NCBI GenBank assembly: GCA_903834135.1
Contig: CAILHZ010000022.1
Coordinates: 1-64,000 of the forward strand
Origin: an uncultured Opitutia bacterium
GTDB taxonomy: Bacteria; Verrucomicrobiota; Verrucomicrobiia; Opitutales; Opitutaceae
Reading direction: 5' to 3'
Length of the DNA: 64,000 nucleotides
Shown: one piece after another, positions 43,608 to 52,873 of the stretch
Layout: each line of letters begins with the position of its first letter
Position numbering within the stretch: the stretch's first letter is position 1
The notes under the pieces: model-generated
The model's database searches: none
Told to the model about the DNA's origin: nothing
The model's input: only the letters and a program-made list of their open reading frames with translations
Made by a program: the position numbers and the translations under genes

Positions 43608-43958
43608 TTATTTCAAAACCGCTGCGTTAAAACCGCAGCGGTTTTTTTGTGTCTAGATGTAGAGATTAAAGACTTTGTAATTAATTTAAAATGATAATTA
43701 TCAACAACTTATAAACTTACAATAGGAACTCAAACGCGTCACCCAGTAAACGCTCTAAGCCTAATACACTGCTAAAGTAGAGCTAGCATGTGGTTCTCTC
43801 CAAGGGAATAAAACAGCAAGACTTAATGCTCTTTACTTGTATTAACTCTTATACGGCTGACTAATTAGAATTAGCATTAAGGCAGTACTATACGCTCACA
43901 TTTTACTAGGCTTATGTCTGCCTTAACTTGCCGCAAAACAGCCCTTCACGGCCATAAT
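43608..43958. other. Convergent intergenic region between the SWIB gene and ppk1
   Basis: 351 bases. Apart from the terminator at the left end I see no gene, tRNA or long repeat. A 12-base palindrome TGATAATTATCA at 43692-43703 is the only other symmetry and is not near a start codon. Confidence 0.6.
43615..43648 (+). terminator. Intrinsic terminator of the SWIB gene
   Basis: CCGCTGCG (43619-43626), a 7-base loop, CGCAGCGG (43634-43641), then seven T residues; four A before and T after extend the stem. It starts 8 bases after the stop. Confidence 0.92.
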
Positions 43959-46079
43959 TTACGCCCTAGATTTGAGTTGGGCTGACTTAATAAAGTACTC
44001 TTGGGATGAAAATTGAGACTTTGATGAGCTCGGTGTGACAGGCAAATAGGCACCTGAATGCTTTAATTCAGAGGTGTTTTGGGTGTCTGAAAGTTCAGGT
44101 TCAATGATTTCTTTAATCACTCGAGTCTTAATCTGAGGGTCTAAAATAGGGAAAACCACCTCAACTCGGCGGAAAAAGTTGCGTGGCATCCAGTCCGCAG
44201 ACCCTGCATAAAGCAGAGGTTCGGCTCCACTATTATGAAAATAGAAGATGCGAGCGTGTTCTAAGAAGCGTCCGACTATACTGCGAACACTGATATTTTC
44301 ACTTAAACCTGGCATGCCGGGCACTAAACAACAGATACCTCTAATGATGAGATCAATTTTAACACCTGCCTCAGATGCAACGTAAAGGGCATCAATCATA
44401 GCTTTATCAACGAGGGCATTCATCTTCGCAACAATACGTGCAGGTTTACCCGCCTTTGCGTTAGCTGTTTCACGAGCAATTAAGCCAGCAATTTTTTTAT
44501 GTAGATTATAAGGAGCTACTAAAAGTTTAGAAAAACTTGGAGAACGACCCAGGCCTGTTAGGGCATTAAACATCTGACCTATGTCTTTCGTCAGTGCTGA
44601 TGCTGATGTGAAATAACTTAAATCCGTATAAAGTCGCGCTGTACGGTGATTGTAATTTCCAGTTCCAAGATGCGCATAGTGGCGCATGACTTTACCTTCT
44701 TGGCGTACAACTAGACATAATTTGCAATGGGTTTTATGTCCTATAAGGCCGTACACAACGTGAACACCTGCTTCTTCGAGTTGTTTTGCCCACTGAATAT
44801 TATTAGCTTCGTCAAATCTCGCTTTAAGTTCAACTAAGGCGGTCACTTGTTTTCCGTTACGAGAAGCTTCAATTAAAGCTCGGATAATAGGGGAATCTCC
44901 ACCTGCACGGTAAAGTGTTTGTTTGATAGCAAACACTTGAGGATCCCTTGCAGCTTGTTCAACAAAATCAATAACAGGTGTAAATGAATCGTAGGGGTGA
45001 TGAAGGAGTACGTCTTGTTCCCTAAGTGTATTAAATAATTCAGAAGTATCTTTTAATGCTGAGACATTAACTGGACTAAAGGCTTTATACTTCAGCTCTG
45101 GACGATCGATATCAGCAAGACTTTGTAAACGCAGTAAATTGATTGGGCCTTTTAGGCGAAATACATATTCGTGCGATAAGTTAAGATGATTACAAAGAGT
45201 TGAGAAAATAGAATCTTCAACACCATCTTCAATTTCTAAACGTACAGCAGCACCGCGGCGGATATTACGTAACTCTTCTTCTATTTTTTTAAGTAAGTTT
45301 TCTGATTCTTCGTCGTCTATGTAAAGATCACTATTTCTAGTTACTCGAAATGCATGGGCAGTTTTGAGTTTAAAGCCTGGGAATAGTTCTTCAGCGCAGA
45401 GTTTAATAATTTCACTCAAAAAGATATAGCGCTCTGGACCAGTCTTCGAAGGTGAAATAGGGACTAACCTAGGAAGAATTCGCGGAACAGGAAGAATAGC
45501 TATTAGTTTACTTGCTTCGCTGTCTTCAGGATTCTCGAGAGAAACAATAACGTTGAGAGTTTTGTTGCCTAACTGTGGAAAGGGGTGTGATTGATCTAAG
45601 GCGAGTGGAGTAAGGATAGGATAAATCTGCTCCTTAAAATAGGCCTTAATCCAATTGAGTTCGTTTGAGGTAAGATCTTTAAGGGAGCGAAATTCAACTC
45701 CATTTTTATGCAGTGCAGGGAGTAGTTCGTTTTGCCAGCATCTGTACTGGTCCTCTACTAATGAAGCGACTACTGAGTGAATCCGGCGTAACTGCTCGCG
45801 TGGAGATAGACCATCTGGTCCAAGATCCTTCATTCCTGAATCCATTTGCTGCATTAAACCAGCGACTCGAATCTCAAAAAATTCGTCGAGGTTTGAACTT
45901 ACAATGGAAAGAAAACGAACGCGTTCTAGTAAGGGGTGGCGTGTGCTTCTAGCTTGGTTGAGTACGCGTCTATCAAAGGCTAGCCAACTTAGCTCTCTAT
46001 TAAAGTACGCATACTGCGTCTCCGCTGGCGATTGACGCTTAGATTTTTTAAGAGATGTAGTACGCTTAACCATAATCAA
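43959..46079 (-). CDS. ppk1: Polyphosphate kinase 1
   Basis: Reversibly polymerises the gamma phosphate of ATP into polyphosphate. 706 residues, typical for PPK1. Motifs are YFNRELSWLAFDRRVL, FLSIVSSNLDEFFEIRVAGL, LHHPYDSFTPVIDFV, IKQTLYRAGGDSPII, ALVELKARFDEANNIQWAK, GLIGHKTHCKLCLVVR with the phospho-His region, YAHLGTGNYNHRTARLYTDL, and GSADWMPRNFFRRVEVVFPI. The visible start follows a leader with a large hairpin. Situated downstream of htpG on the same strand, separated by 129 bases with two hairpins, so it is probably transcribed separately. Confidence 0.97.
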   Translation of the reverse strand: MIMVKRTTSLKKSKRQSPAETQYAYFNRELSWLAFDRRVLNQARSTRHPLLERVRFLSIVSSNLDEFFEIRVAGLMQQMDSGMKDLGPDGLSPREQLRRIHSVVASLVEDQYRCWQNELLPALHKNGVEFRSLKDLTSNELNWIKAYFKEQIYPILTPLALDQSHPFPQLGNKTLNVIVSLENPEDSEASKLIAILPVPRILPRLVPISPSKTGPERYIFLSEIIKLCAEELFPGFKLKTAHAFRVTRNSDLYIDDEESENLLKKIEEELRNIRRGAAVRLEIEDGVEDSIFSTLCNHLNLSHEYVFRLKGPINLLRLQSLADIDRPELKYKAFSPVNVSALKDTSELFNTLREQDVLLHHPYDSFTPVIDFVEQAARDPQVFAIKQTLYRAGGDSPIIRALIEASRNGKQVTALVELKARFDEANNIQWAKQLEEAGVHVVYGLIGHKTHCKLCLVVRQEGKVMRHYAHLGTGNYNHRTARLYTDLSYFTSASALTKDIGQMFNALTGLGRSPSFSKLLVAPYNLHKKIAGLIARETANAKAGKPARIVAKMNALVDKAMIDALYVASEAGVKIDLIIRGICCLVPGMPGLSENISVRSIVGRFLEHARIFYFHNSGAEPLLYAGSADWMPRNFFRRVEVVFPILDPQIKTRVIKEIIEPELSDTQNTSELKHSGAYLPVTPSSSKSQFSSQEYFIKSAQLKSRA

Positions 46080-46093
46080 CTAGTGCTAACTAA

Positions 46094-46125
46094 AAGGAGG
46101 TACTAGGCTACGCCAGCACCTCCTT
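46094..46125 (-). terminator. Hairpin between htpG and ppk1 (SD/anti-SD-like arms)
   Basis: On the minus strand AAGGAGGT (46125-46118) pairs with ACCTCCTT (46101-46094), with an inner GGC/GCC pairing, followed by TTTT-like sequence. Probably the transcript end of htpG. The arms equal a perfect Shine-Dalgarno and its complement, but lie about 40 bases before the ppk1 ATG. Confidence 0.5.
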
Positions 46126-46178
46126 AAAACGAGTCGTAAATCACCCGTTTACACAAACGTAACATAGAATCTCCTTAA

Positions 46179-46197
46179 TGTGCTTATAATGAGCACA
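46179..46197 (-). terminator. Second hairpin after htpG
   Basis: TGTGCT (46179-46184) pairs with AGCACA (46192-46197) around a 7-base loop, 12 bases after the htpG stop codon. No T-run; a possible 3'-end hairpin. Confidence 0.35.
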
Positions 46198-46208
46198 CTT
46201 AGGAAATT

Positions 46209-48053
46209 TTAAACGGACTCTAATATCTTATAAAGACGCTTTACCATACTTGCAGGATCTTCAAGTAGTCCTGCTGAGATTAAGGCATTATCTAAGATTT
46301 GTTCAGCTACTAGCAGCGCCTTATCTGGTGAACTGATCGAGGTTTCGCTAAGGCGTTTGATGAGAGGGTGCTTAGAATTAATTTCTAAACTTACTTTAAC
46401 AGGTGCATTTGCTTCTTCCTTATTCATCGCTTTCATCATGCGGCGCATATGCGGAGTCATCATCTTATCTGCATTCAAAGCCATGGCAGGTGAATCCACT
46501 AAGCGATCACTTGCTTTAACTTCTGATACGCGGTCGCCTAAGGATGATTTTAACCATGTCGTTAATTTAGAAAGATCAGCTTCAGATAATCTATCGTCTG
46601 ACTGATTAGCTAAATCACTTAATTTAACATCAGCGTTATCTGCAGAGCGCAGTTTCTTTGTATCAAATTCGTAGAGATTGTTCATTACGAACTCATCTAC
46701 TGCTTCATAACAGTAGAGCACTTCAATATTACGCGCTTTGAAACCTTCTAGGTATGGACCTGCTTCAACTGCTTCACGGGTTGGTCCTAGCAGATAATAA
46801 ATCTCTTTTTGCTCAGCTCCCATGCGGGATACGTAATCTGCAAGCGATGTAGTTTTACCTTTTTCAGTCAGTGAAGACTCAAAACGTAGTAGTTTTGAAA
46901 GCTGCTCTTTATTTGAGAAATCAAGGGCTGTACCTTCTTTTAAGAATACACCGAATTCAGCATAGAATTCATTAAATGCATCAGGGCGATTCTTTGCTTC
47001 ATCCTCTAAGAATTTGAGAAAACGTCTGCTAATAACTCGGCCAAGTTTCTCGAGCAGTGAGCGGTCCTGCATTGTTTCACGGGAGATGTTTAGCGGAAGA
47101 TCTTCGCTGTCTACTACACCTTTTAAAAAGCGAAGCCATTCAGGTAAGAGATCCTTTGGCTTAGCATCAATGAGTACTTTGCGGCAGTACAAAGCAACCG
47201 AGGGCTCTGTGCGAGCAATGCCAAGTTTCTCAGTATTCTCTTTTGGAACAAACAGTAAGGCATTAATTGAAAGCGGGGCATCAGCACTAAAATGAAGGCG
47301 TAAACGTGCTTCTTCATTAGCGTGCGACTGGAACTTATAAAATTCTGTATATTCCTCTTCTTTAATATCTGCTTTGTTACGAAGCCACAGTGCCTGAACT
47401 GTGTTAATACGATTGCCGTTTAGTATAACTGGGTATGAGACAAAGGAGCTATATCTCTCAAGGACTTCTTTGATACGCCATTCCTGGCTAAATTCTGAGC
47501 ACTCGTCTTTTAGCTCGATAACTATTTTTGAACCACGTTTAAGATCGGAAGCTTCCTCAATTGTGTAGCTGCCTGAACCATCACTTGCCCATACATGACC
47601 TGGTTCGTTGGATTGCCATGAGCGGCTATACACGCTTACGCGTTTAGCTACCATGAAAGCAGAGTAAAATCCGACGCCGAATTGGCCGATAAGACCAGAA
47701 TTTTTCTGACCATTTTCGCCAAGGGCTTTTAAGAACGCTTTAGATCCTGAATGCGCAATTGTTCCTAAGTTCTCAACAAGTTCAGAACGGGTCATACCAA
47801 TACCCGTATCTTGAAGGGTTAAGGTTTTCGCCTTGTCGTCGGTTGTGAGTGTGATTTCTAGTGCAGCATCATTATCAACAACATCTTTTTCAGTAAGTTG
47901 TGTGTGACGTAATTTTTCTACAGCGTCAGAAGCATTAGATACAAGTTCACGTACGAAAATTTCTTTTTCCGTGTAAAGTGAGTGTATCACGATATCAAGC
48001 AGCTGCTTGATCTCAGCTTGGAATTCGAAAGTTTGAGGTGTTGAGTTAGACAT
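46209..48053 (-). CDS. htpG: Molecular chaperone HtpG (Hsp90)
   Basis: 614 residues, close to the E. coli protein. The ATPase domain shows FQAEIKQLLDIVIHSLYTEK, IFVRELVSNASDAVEKLR, LTLQDTGIGMTRSELVENLG, IAHSGSKAFL, IGQFGVGFYSAFMVA and GSKIVIELK. The middle domain has RLRLHFSADAPLSINALLF, LLPEWLRFLKGVVDSEDLPL and NISRETMQ with the catalytic Arg. A C-terminal dimerisation domain follows. A good sigma-70-type promoter lies 62 bases upstream. No heat-shock CIRCE element is seen. Confidence 0.98.
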   Translation of the reverse strand: MSNSTPQTFEFQAEIKQLLDIVIHSLYTEKEIFVRELVSNASDAVEKLRHTQLTEKDVVDNDAALEITLTTDDKAKTLTLQDTGIGMTRSELVENLGTIAHSGSKAFLKALGENGQKNSGLIGQFGVGFYSAFMVAKRVSVYSRSWQSNEPGHVWASDGSGSYTIEEASDLKRGSKIVIELKDECSEFSQEWRIKEVLERYSSFVSYPVILNGNRINTVQALWLRNKADIKEEEYTEFYKFQSHANEEARLRLHFSADAPLSINALLFVPKENTEKLGIARTEPSVALYCRKVLIDAKPKDLLPEWLRFLKGVVDSEDLPLNISRETMQDRSLLEKLGRVISRRFLKFLEDEAKNRPDAFNEFYAEFGVFLKEGTALDFSNKEQLSKLLRFESSLTEKGKTTSLADYVSRMGAEQKEIYYLLGPTREAVEAGPYLEGFKARNIEVLYCYEAVDEFVMNNLYEFDTKKLRSADNADVKLSDLANQSDDRLSEADLSKLTTWLKSSLGDRVSEVKASDRLVDSPAMALNADKMMTPHMRRMMKAMNKEEANAPVKVSLEINSKHPLIKRLSETSISSPDKALLVAEQILDNALISAGLLEDPASMVKRLYKILESV

Positions 48054-48114
48054 AGTAGATATAAGCTTTAAAGTTAGATAAAGTAAGACTGTAAGGCACT
48101 AATGATACCATAGC

Positions 48115-48142
48115 TGTATAAAAATCAAGAGGTGTTGGTCAA
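48115..48142 (-). promoter_or_regulatory. Sigma-70-type promoter of htpG
   Basis: On the minus strand, -35 TTGACC (48142-48137), a 16-base spacer, and -10 TATACA (48120-48115). Transcription would start near 48108, giving a leader of about 55 bases. Confidence 0.6.
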
Positions 48143-48221
48143 TTTTAGCATATATTCAATGTGTTTTAGCCAATCTATACCGGCTTGCGGCCCATTTAAT
48201 GGGGCCTTATAGCTTTAGGTA

Positions 48222-48953
48222 ATGATTGAGGTCTCTAATCTTATAAAACAGTACGGCAGCCATACTGCAGTTAATAGGCTTACGCTAAGTGTTAAACCAG
48301 GGGAGGTTCTAGGCTTAGTGGGGCCTAACGGAGCAGGGAAGACTACAACCTTACGCTGTCTTGCAGGGATTATACCTTTTACCTCTGGTCAGGTAACTAT
48401 AGCCGATGTTGATCTTGTGACAGATCCAGTCGCAGCTAAAAGAGCATTAGCATTTTTTCCGGATGAACCTCGTTTATTTGACTACCTTACTGTTCGTCAA
48501 CACATGACGTTTACAGCGCGTATTTATGGAGTCGTTAATGCAGAGCCCTTAATTATATCCTTATTACAGGAACTTGAAATCTTAGATAAGGCCGATAAAT
48601 TACCTGGGCAGCTCTCACGTGGGATGAAACAAAAGTTAGTAATTGCATGCGGGCTTTTACATTCTCCTAAGGTTATGTTTTTCGACGAACCGCTTACAGG
48701 TCTAGATCCACTTGGAATTCGAAAGATGAAGGATTCTATTATGCGCCGTGCTCAAGCAGGTGCTACTGTGATTCTGAGTTCGCATTTGCTGCACTTACTT
48801 GAAGAAGTCTGTACAAACGTGCTTATCCTAAAAAAGGGACAGAAAATTGCTGACGGAACTCTAGCAGAAGTAAGTGCGCGTTATAGCGCTGGCGAAAGTA
48901 ATGTTTCCCTTGAGGAAATCTTTATGCGGGCAACAGGTGGAGTTGAGGACTAA
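48222..48953 (+). CDS. ABC transporter ATP-binding protein
   Basis: 243 residues, ABC-2-type ATPase. Motifs are Walker A GLVGPNGAGKTTTL, Q-loop FFPDEPRLFDYL, signature LSRGMKQKLVIACGLL, Walker B VMFFDEPLTGLDPLG and H-loop LSSHLLH. The following permease gene begins 4 bases after the stop, so the two form one transporter. Direction (export) is inferred from the CcmA/NatA-like type. Substrate unknown. Confidence 0.94.
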   Translation: MIEVSNLIKQYGSHTAVNRLTLSVKPGEVLGLVGPNGAGKTTTLRCLAGIIPFTSGQVTIADVDLVTDPVAAKRALAFFPDEPRLFDYLTVRQHMTFTARIYGVVNAEPLIISLLQELEILDKADKLPGQLSRGMKQKLVIACGLLHSPKVMFFDEPLTGLDPLGIRKMKDSIMRRAQAGATVILSSHLLHLLEEVCTNVLILKKGQKIADGTLAEVSARYSAGESNVSLEEIFMRATGGVED

Positions 48954-48957
48954 CGCC

Positions 48958-50769
48958 ATGCTTAGAGCTCTTCTTTATTTACGGATCACATCGGCACGAA
49001 ACCAGTTTGTAGCATTCATTAAACGCCTGAAGGAACCTAAGTATTTATTGGGTGCTGCTGCTGCGATTGTTTACTTGTACTATGCTGTTTTTAAGACGGT
49101 AAATGGGCATCTTGATGATATTCAAAGCTCACCACTTGGTCGTCATGTAGGTGTAATCCCAGTTACTTTTTCAAGAGACCAATTCGTGGGTGTAGCGGCC
49201 TGTATTTTATTTGTACTTATTTTCTTCAAAACTGCATGGTTACTTATTTCACCTCCTGCTCAACCTGGGTTAAAATTTAGTGAAGCAGAGATTGCGTTTT
49301 TATTTTCTGCTCCGCTTACGCGTAAAAGATTAATTCATTTTAATCTTTTGAGCACACAATTTAAAATTCTATTTTCATCATTACTTTTGACCCTCTTGTT
49401 TGGTAATGCTGGGGCAGGTTTTTCTGCAAACATCTTCAAGGCTCTTGGTTGGTGGATACTCTTGTCTAGTTTTAGTCTGTATACGATAGGCAGTGGCTTG
49501 TTTATTGCCCGTAAGTTACAACGATCTGTAAAGCCAATGCTCTACCGAATTTTTGCAGGTTTACTGCTTCTCTTATTAATGAAGCATCTTGTATCTGCTT
49601 ATCTTAAGTTATCGTCTGTAACGCCTACGTTTATAGATCCGATCAGTGGAGCATTATTTCAAACGAATCTGCTTTTGAAAGCAGCAGATACACAATTTAT
49701 TCTAGCTCCTTTTAAGATTTTAGTCGCACCTTATTTTAGTGCGCAGTGGGTGACATTTTCCAGTGCTTTTGCGCTAGCGCTAGGTGTGCTTACAGTTCTC
49801 TACATATGGATACTAACCCAAGAGGTTTCCTTTGAAGAAGGCTCACTTGCTCTTGCGCAGAAGCGTACTGAAGTGCGTGCCGCTATTGCCTCAGGTAAGG
49901 CGCCAATCAATGCCTCAGTAAAAGAAAAAGTATTCAAGGATCCATTCCGTCTTTTAGGCCAAGGTAGTACTGAGGTTGCATTTTTGTGGAAAAATTTAAT
50001 TTCTATTCAGTCTTGGTTTAATCTTCGAGTGATTATGATTTTACTTGGGCCCACTGTTTTTATTGTGCTCTCAGAATATCATTCAGTAGGCACTCCGCAG
50101 GATGTGATGCGCATGATAACAATTATCTCAACATCTCTAGCTAGTATAACTCTTTTTGTTGGGCCACAACTTTTGAGACAGGATTTGAGATCAGATCTTA
50201 TCTATATGGATATGCTAAAAACTTATCCCATGAAAGGGTGGCAGATTGTACTTGGTGAAATTGCCACTCCTGTTGTTGTAATGAGTGCGGTACTCTTCAT
50301 GAGTTTAATTATGTTTGTCATTTCAATGCATACTCACTGGCACTCGATATATACTGCCAGTTCGCCGATTCTTGCAGGTATTCTTGTGATCCCGCCTATT
50401 TGTACCCTTGAACTTTTGATTCCTAATGCTGCAGTGCTTATTTTTCCTGGTCTGGCGCTATCTGCTAATAATCGCCGTGGTGGAATTGAGGTAATGGGTC
50501 AGAGACTTATTTTTGTTTTTGGCCAAATGCTTGCCGTTTTAATTGCTCTGCTGCCTGCCGGAATTTTTGGTTTTGCTGTTTTTATTTCCGCGCAGTGGTG
50601 GGCTAGTCTTATTTTCTTTGATGGAGCTGCAAAAATCATAGGTGTATTATTTGGTGCAGGCTCCTTATTAGCTTTAATGGTTGGGGAGATAGCTTTTGCG
50701 CTTTGGTGGTTAGGTAGACGCTTCGAAAAATTTGATCTCAGTAAAGAGTTGCCTCAGGGTAATAGCTAA
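48958..50769 (+). CDS. ABC-2-type transporter permease
   Basis: 603 residues from ATG 48958; an in-frame start at 48874 inside the ATPase gene is rejected. Multiple hydrophobic helices, including LLGAAAAIVYLYYAV, ILFVLIFFKTAWLLI, LLLLLLMKHLV, VIMILLGPTVFIVL, VVMSAVLFMSLIMFVI and LAVLIALLPAGIFGFAVFI. The EAEIAFLFSAPLTRKRLIHF segment is characteristic of putative ABC exporter permeases of this size. Paired with the ATPase upstream. Substrate unknown. Confidence 0.88.
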   Translation: MLRALLYLRITSARNQFVAFIKRLKEPKYLLGAAAAIVYLYYAVFKTVNGHLDDIQSSPLGRHVGVIPVTFSRDQFVGVAACILFVLIFFKTAWLLISPPAQPGLKFSEAEIAFLFSAPLTRKRLIHFNLLSTQFKILFSSLLLTLLFGNAGAGFSANIFKALGWWILLSSFSLYTIGSGLFIARKLQRSVKPMLYRIFAGLLLLLLMKHLVSAYLKLSSVTPTFIDPISGALFQTNLLLKAADTQFILAPFKILVAPYFSAQWVTFSSAFALALGVLTVLYIWILTQEVSFEEGSLALAQKRTEVRAAIASGKAPINASVKEKVFKDPFRLLGQGSTEVAFLWKNLISIQSWFNLRVIMILLGPTVFIVLSEYHSVGTPQDVMRMITIISTSLASITLFVGPQLLRQDLRSDLIYMDMLKTYPMKGWQIVLGEIATPVVVMSAVLFMSLIMFVISMHTHWHSIYTASSPILAGILVIPPICTLELLIPNAAVLIFPGLALSANNRRGGIEVMGQRLIFVFGQMLAVLIALLPAGIFGFAVFISAQWWASLIFFDGAAKIIGVLFGAGSLLALMVGEIAFALWWLGRRFEKFDLSKELPQGNS

Positions 50770-50914
50770 TTTCTCACAAAAATTATAAAATGTTGTATGA
50801 TAGCAACTTATATATACATGCTATGTTTTATGGCAGCTAATTCTAAAAGTCATTTGGAACTGATTTGATTCCGAACTTTCCAAGCTCCCATTGGCGTGCT
50901 AAGCCATACACCAC

Positions 50915-51598
50915 ATGAAGACATTTCTTTCACTTTTGGCGCTCGCAATGGTAGGCGTTAGTATTTCCTCAGTCCGTGCAGATACTGACCGTACTACACT
51001 GATGACAGAGGTGGAGTCATGCCGTGCAATTCTTGAAGATTTTCAAGGGGCTTCAACCACTGCGATACCTGATCAAGTATGGCAAAGTGCTAAAGCTGTC
51101 GTAATTGTGAACCAATTCAAAGCAGGTTTTATTTTTGGTGTTAAGGGTGGATACGGCGTAGTGATGGTAAAGAAAGCAAATGGTCGTTGGAGTGTTCCAG
51201 CACTACTATATGCAAATGAAGCTAGTCTTGGTCTTCAAGCTGGAGCAAAGACAGTGGAAACAATTTACATTATCACCGATAACGAAACTCCAAAGTTACT
51301 CTTCAGACAGCGTGTTAACTTTGGTGTAGATGCTAAAGCTGTGATTGGACCTAAGGCTGCAGATATTGAACGTAACTATCGTCCACTTATTTCTACACCT
51401 GTTCTAGTTTACGTAAAAGAATCAGGTTTGTATGCAGGAGCTACAGTTAAAGCAGCTCAAGTAGCGCGCAATGATGAAGCAGGGTTTATACTTTATAATA
51501 CGAAGTACACACTCCCTGAATTACTCTACAGTGATTGGGTAACGCCACCTAGCGACGTACTTCCAATCATGAATGTAGTGCAGAAGCTCGCTCCGTAA
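50915..51598 (+). CDS. SYLF/Ysc84-domain lipid-binding protein, exported
   Basis: 227 residues. Signal peptide about 1-22 (LSLLALAMVGVSISSVRA). The SYLF domain covers the rest: IPDQVWQSAKAVVIVNQFKA, GFIFGVKGGYGVVMVKKA, ASLGLQAGAKTVETIYII, then NFGVDAKAVIGP and LYAGATVKAAQVARN. SYLF domains bind phosphoinositides in eukaryotes; the bacterial periplasmic members have no settled role. Its 3' end overlaps the opposing CinA-like gene by 32 bases. Confidence 0.92.
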   Translation: MKTFLSLLALAMVGVSISSVRADTDRTTLMTEVESCRAILEDFQGASTTAIPDQVWQSAKAVVIVNQFKAGFIFGVKGGYGVVMVKKANGRWSVPALLYANEASLGLQAGAKTVETIYIITDNETPKLLFRQRVNFGVDAKAVIGPKAADIERNYRPLISTPVLVYVKESGLYAGATVKAAQVARNDEAGFILYNTKYTLPELLYSDWVTPPSDVLPIMNVVQKLAP

Positions 51599-52064
51599 TT
51601 GTAAGTAAAGCCTGTTCAGCTGCTTCAGCGCATGCAAGTTGTGCGCCAGCTCGGTCCTTGCCTTGTAAGTCGACTCTTCCGTGTGTCGTTACGAAACTTC
51701 CATCTGTCTTACGTAGCGCCACAGCCCAGAAGGCAAAAGGAGTTTTGATCTTATTAGCTTCAGAAGGTTCTGCGTAGCCTGTAGTGGCACAACCCACGTC
51801 TGATCCAAAAAGCTTACACACGCCTTCAGCCATAGCTTCAGCTACCTCACTTGAGACGCAATTTACTGCTTCGGCAATCGTTCTGTTTACACCGAGATGT
51901 TTTACTTTTTGCTCCAGCGAGTAGGCTGTAATGCCACCTAAAAAGAATTCAGAAGCACCTGATAGTTTACCGATACGAGCCTGCAATTGGCCACACGTAA
52001 TACTTTCTGCAACTGCAAGGGTAAGTTTCTTATTACCCTGAAATACTGCTTTAAAAGTACTCAT
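51567..52064 (-). CDS. CinA C-terminal-domain protein (NMN amidohydrolase PncC type)
   Basis: 165 residues, the size of stand-alone CinA_C/PncC proteins that deamidate nicotinamide mononucleotide in NAD salvage. Pattern: LAVAESITCGQLQARIGKLS, SEFFLGGITAYSLEQKVKHLG, AMAEGVCKLFGSDVGCATTG and FAFWAVAL. The normal AESCTGG is AESITCG, an altered active-site loop, so activity is not assured. Start ATG overlaps the end of the exonuclease gene by four bases (translational coupling). Confidence 0.85.
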   Translation of the reverse strand: MSTFKAVFQGNKKLTLAVAESITCGQLQARIGKLSGASEFFLGGITAYSLEQKVKHLGVNRTIAEAVNCVSSEVAEAMAEGVCKLFGSDVGCATTGYAEPSEANKIKTPFAFWAVALRKTDGSFVTTHGRVDLQGKDRAGAQLACAEAAEQALLTITERASALHS

Positions 52065-52828
52065 GCCAATTTGATTTCAAGTCCTACTGGACAATGGTCG
52101 CTGCCCATAATTTCAGGTTCAATCCAAGCTTTTTTAAGTGACGAACGCAATGCTTCGCTGGCCACAAAATAATCTACTCGCCATCCAATATTACGAGCTC
52201 TGCAGTCATTGAATTGACTCCACCAGGAATGATTACCCGGTTCTTGATTAAAAGCTCTAAAGGTATCGATAAAACCTGAGTCTATAATTTTTGTGAAATT
52301 CGTGCGCTCTGCTTCCGTAAAGCCAGCATTCATCTTATTAGCCTTAGGGTTGCTTAAATCGATATCAAGGTGGGCAACGTTCAAATCACCACAGAAGATT
52401 ACAGGTTTTCCCTTATTCTCTAATTTTTTAATATATTTAAGAAATGCCGGATCCCAGGCTTCTGTTCTATAAGCAACGCGTGCTAGCCCTCGCTGAGAAT
52501 TCGGCTGATAAACATTCACTAGCCAAAATTCTTTGTACTCTAGAGTGATCACTCGACCTTCTTTGTCGTGTTCTTCTTTACCGATCCCATTTTTTACGCA
52601 GAGCGGTTCATGACGAGTAAAAATAGCAGTACCACTATATCCCTTCTTATCTGCACTATTGTAGAAGACCTGATAGCCCTTAGGCCAAGCGACATGCTGT
52701 ACATCACCTGGATGTGCTTTGGTTTCTTGGATGCACAGCACATCTGCTTTGGCGCTTAACATATATTCGAGTAGGCCTTTTTTAAGGCCTGCACGAATGC
52801 CGTTTACGTTCCAAGAAACTAGTTTCAT
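52061..52828 (-). CDS. xth: Exodeoxyribonuclease III
   Basis: 255-residue AP endonuclease/exonuclease of the ExoIII family. Motifs are KLVSWNVNGIRAGLKKGLLE, DVLCIQETKA with the metal-binding Glu, YSGTAIFTR, PVIFCGDLNVAH, the R-x-x-D-Y-F element WRVDYFVAS, and GSDHCPVGL with the catalytic His. Role: base-excision repair at abasic sites. It forms a two-gene unit with the CinA-like gene. Confidence 0.96.
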   Translation of the reverse strand: MKLVSWNVNGIRAGLKKGLLEYMLSAKADVLCIQETKAHPGDVQHVAWPKGYQVFYNSADKKGYSGTAIFTRHEPLCVKNGIGKEEHDKEGRVITLEYKEFWLVNVYQPNSQRGLARVAYRTEAWDPAFLKYIKKLENKGKPVIFCGDLNVAHLDIDLSNPKANKMNAGFTEAERTNFTKIIDSGFIDTFRAFNQEPGNHSWWSQFNDCRARNIGWRVDYFVASEALRSSLKKAWIEPEIMGSDHCPVGLEIKLA

Positions 52829-52873
52829 TAGAGTTAAAGTCTTAGCTAGGCTTCTTATATAGCCAGTGCTTAG

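Noticed and set aside
43692-43703. Fur-box-like palindrome TGATAATTATCA
   Set aside because: Shorter than a 19-base Fur box and placed between convergent genes, away from any start codon.
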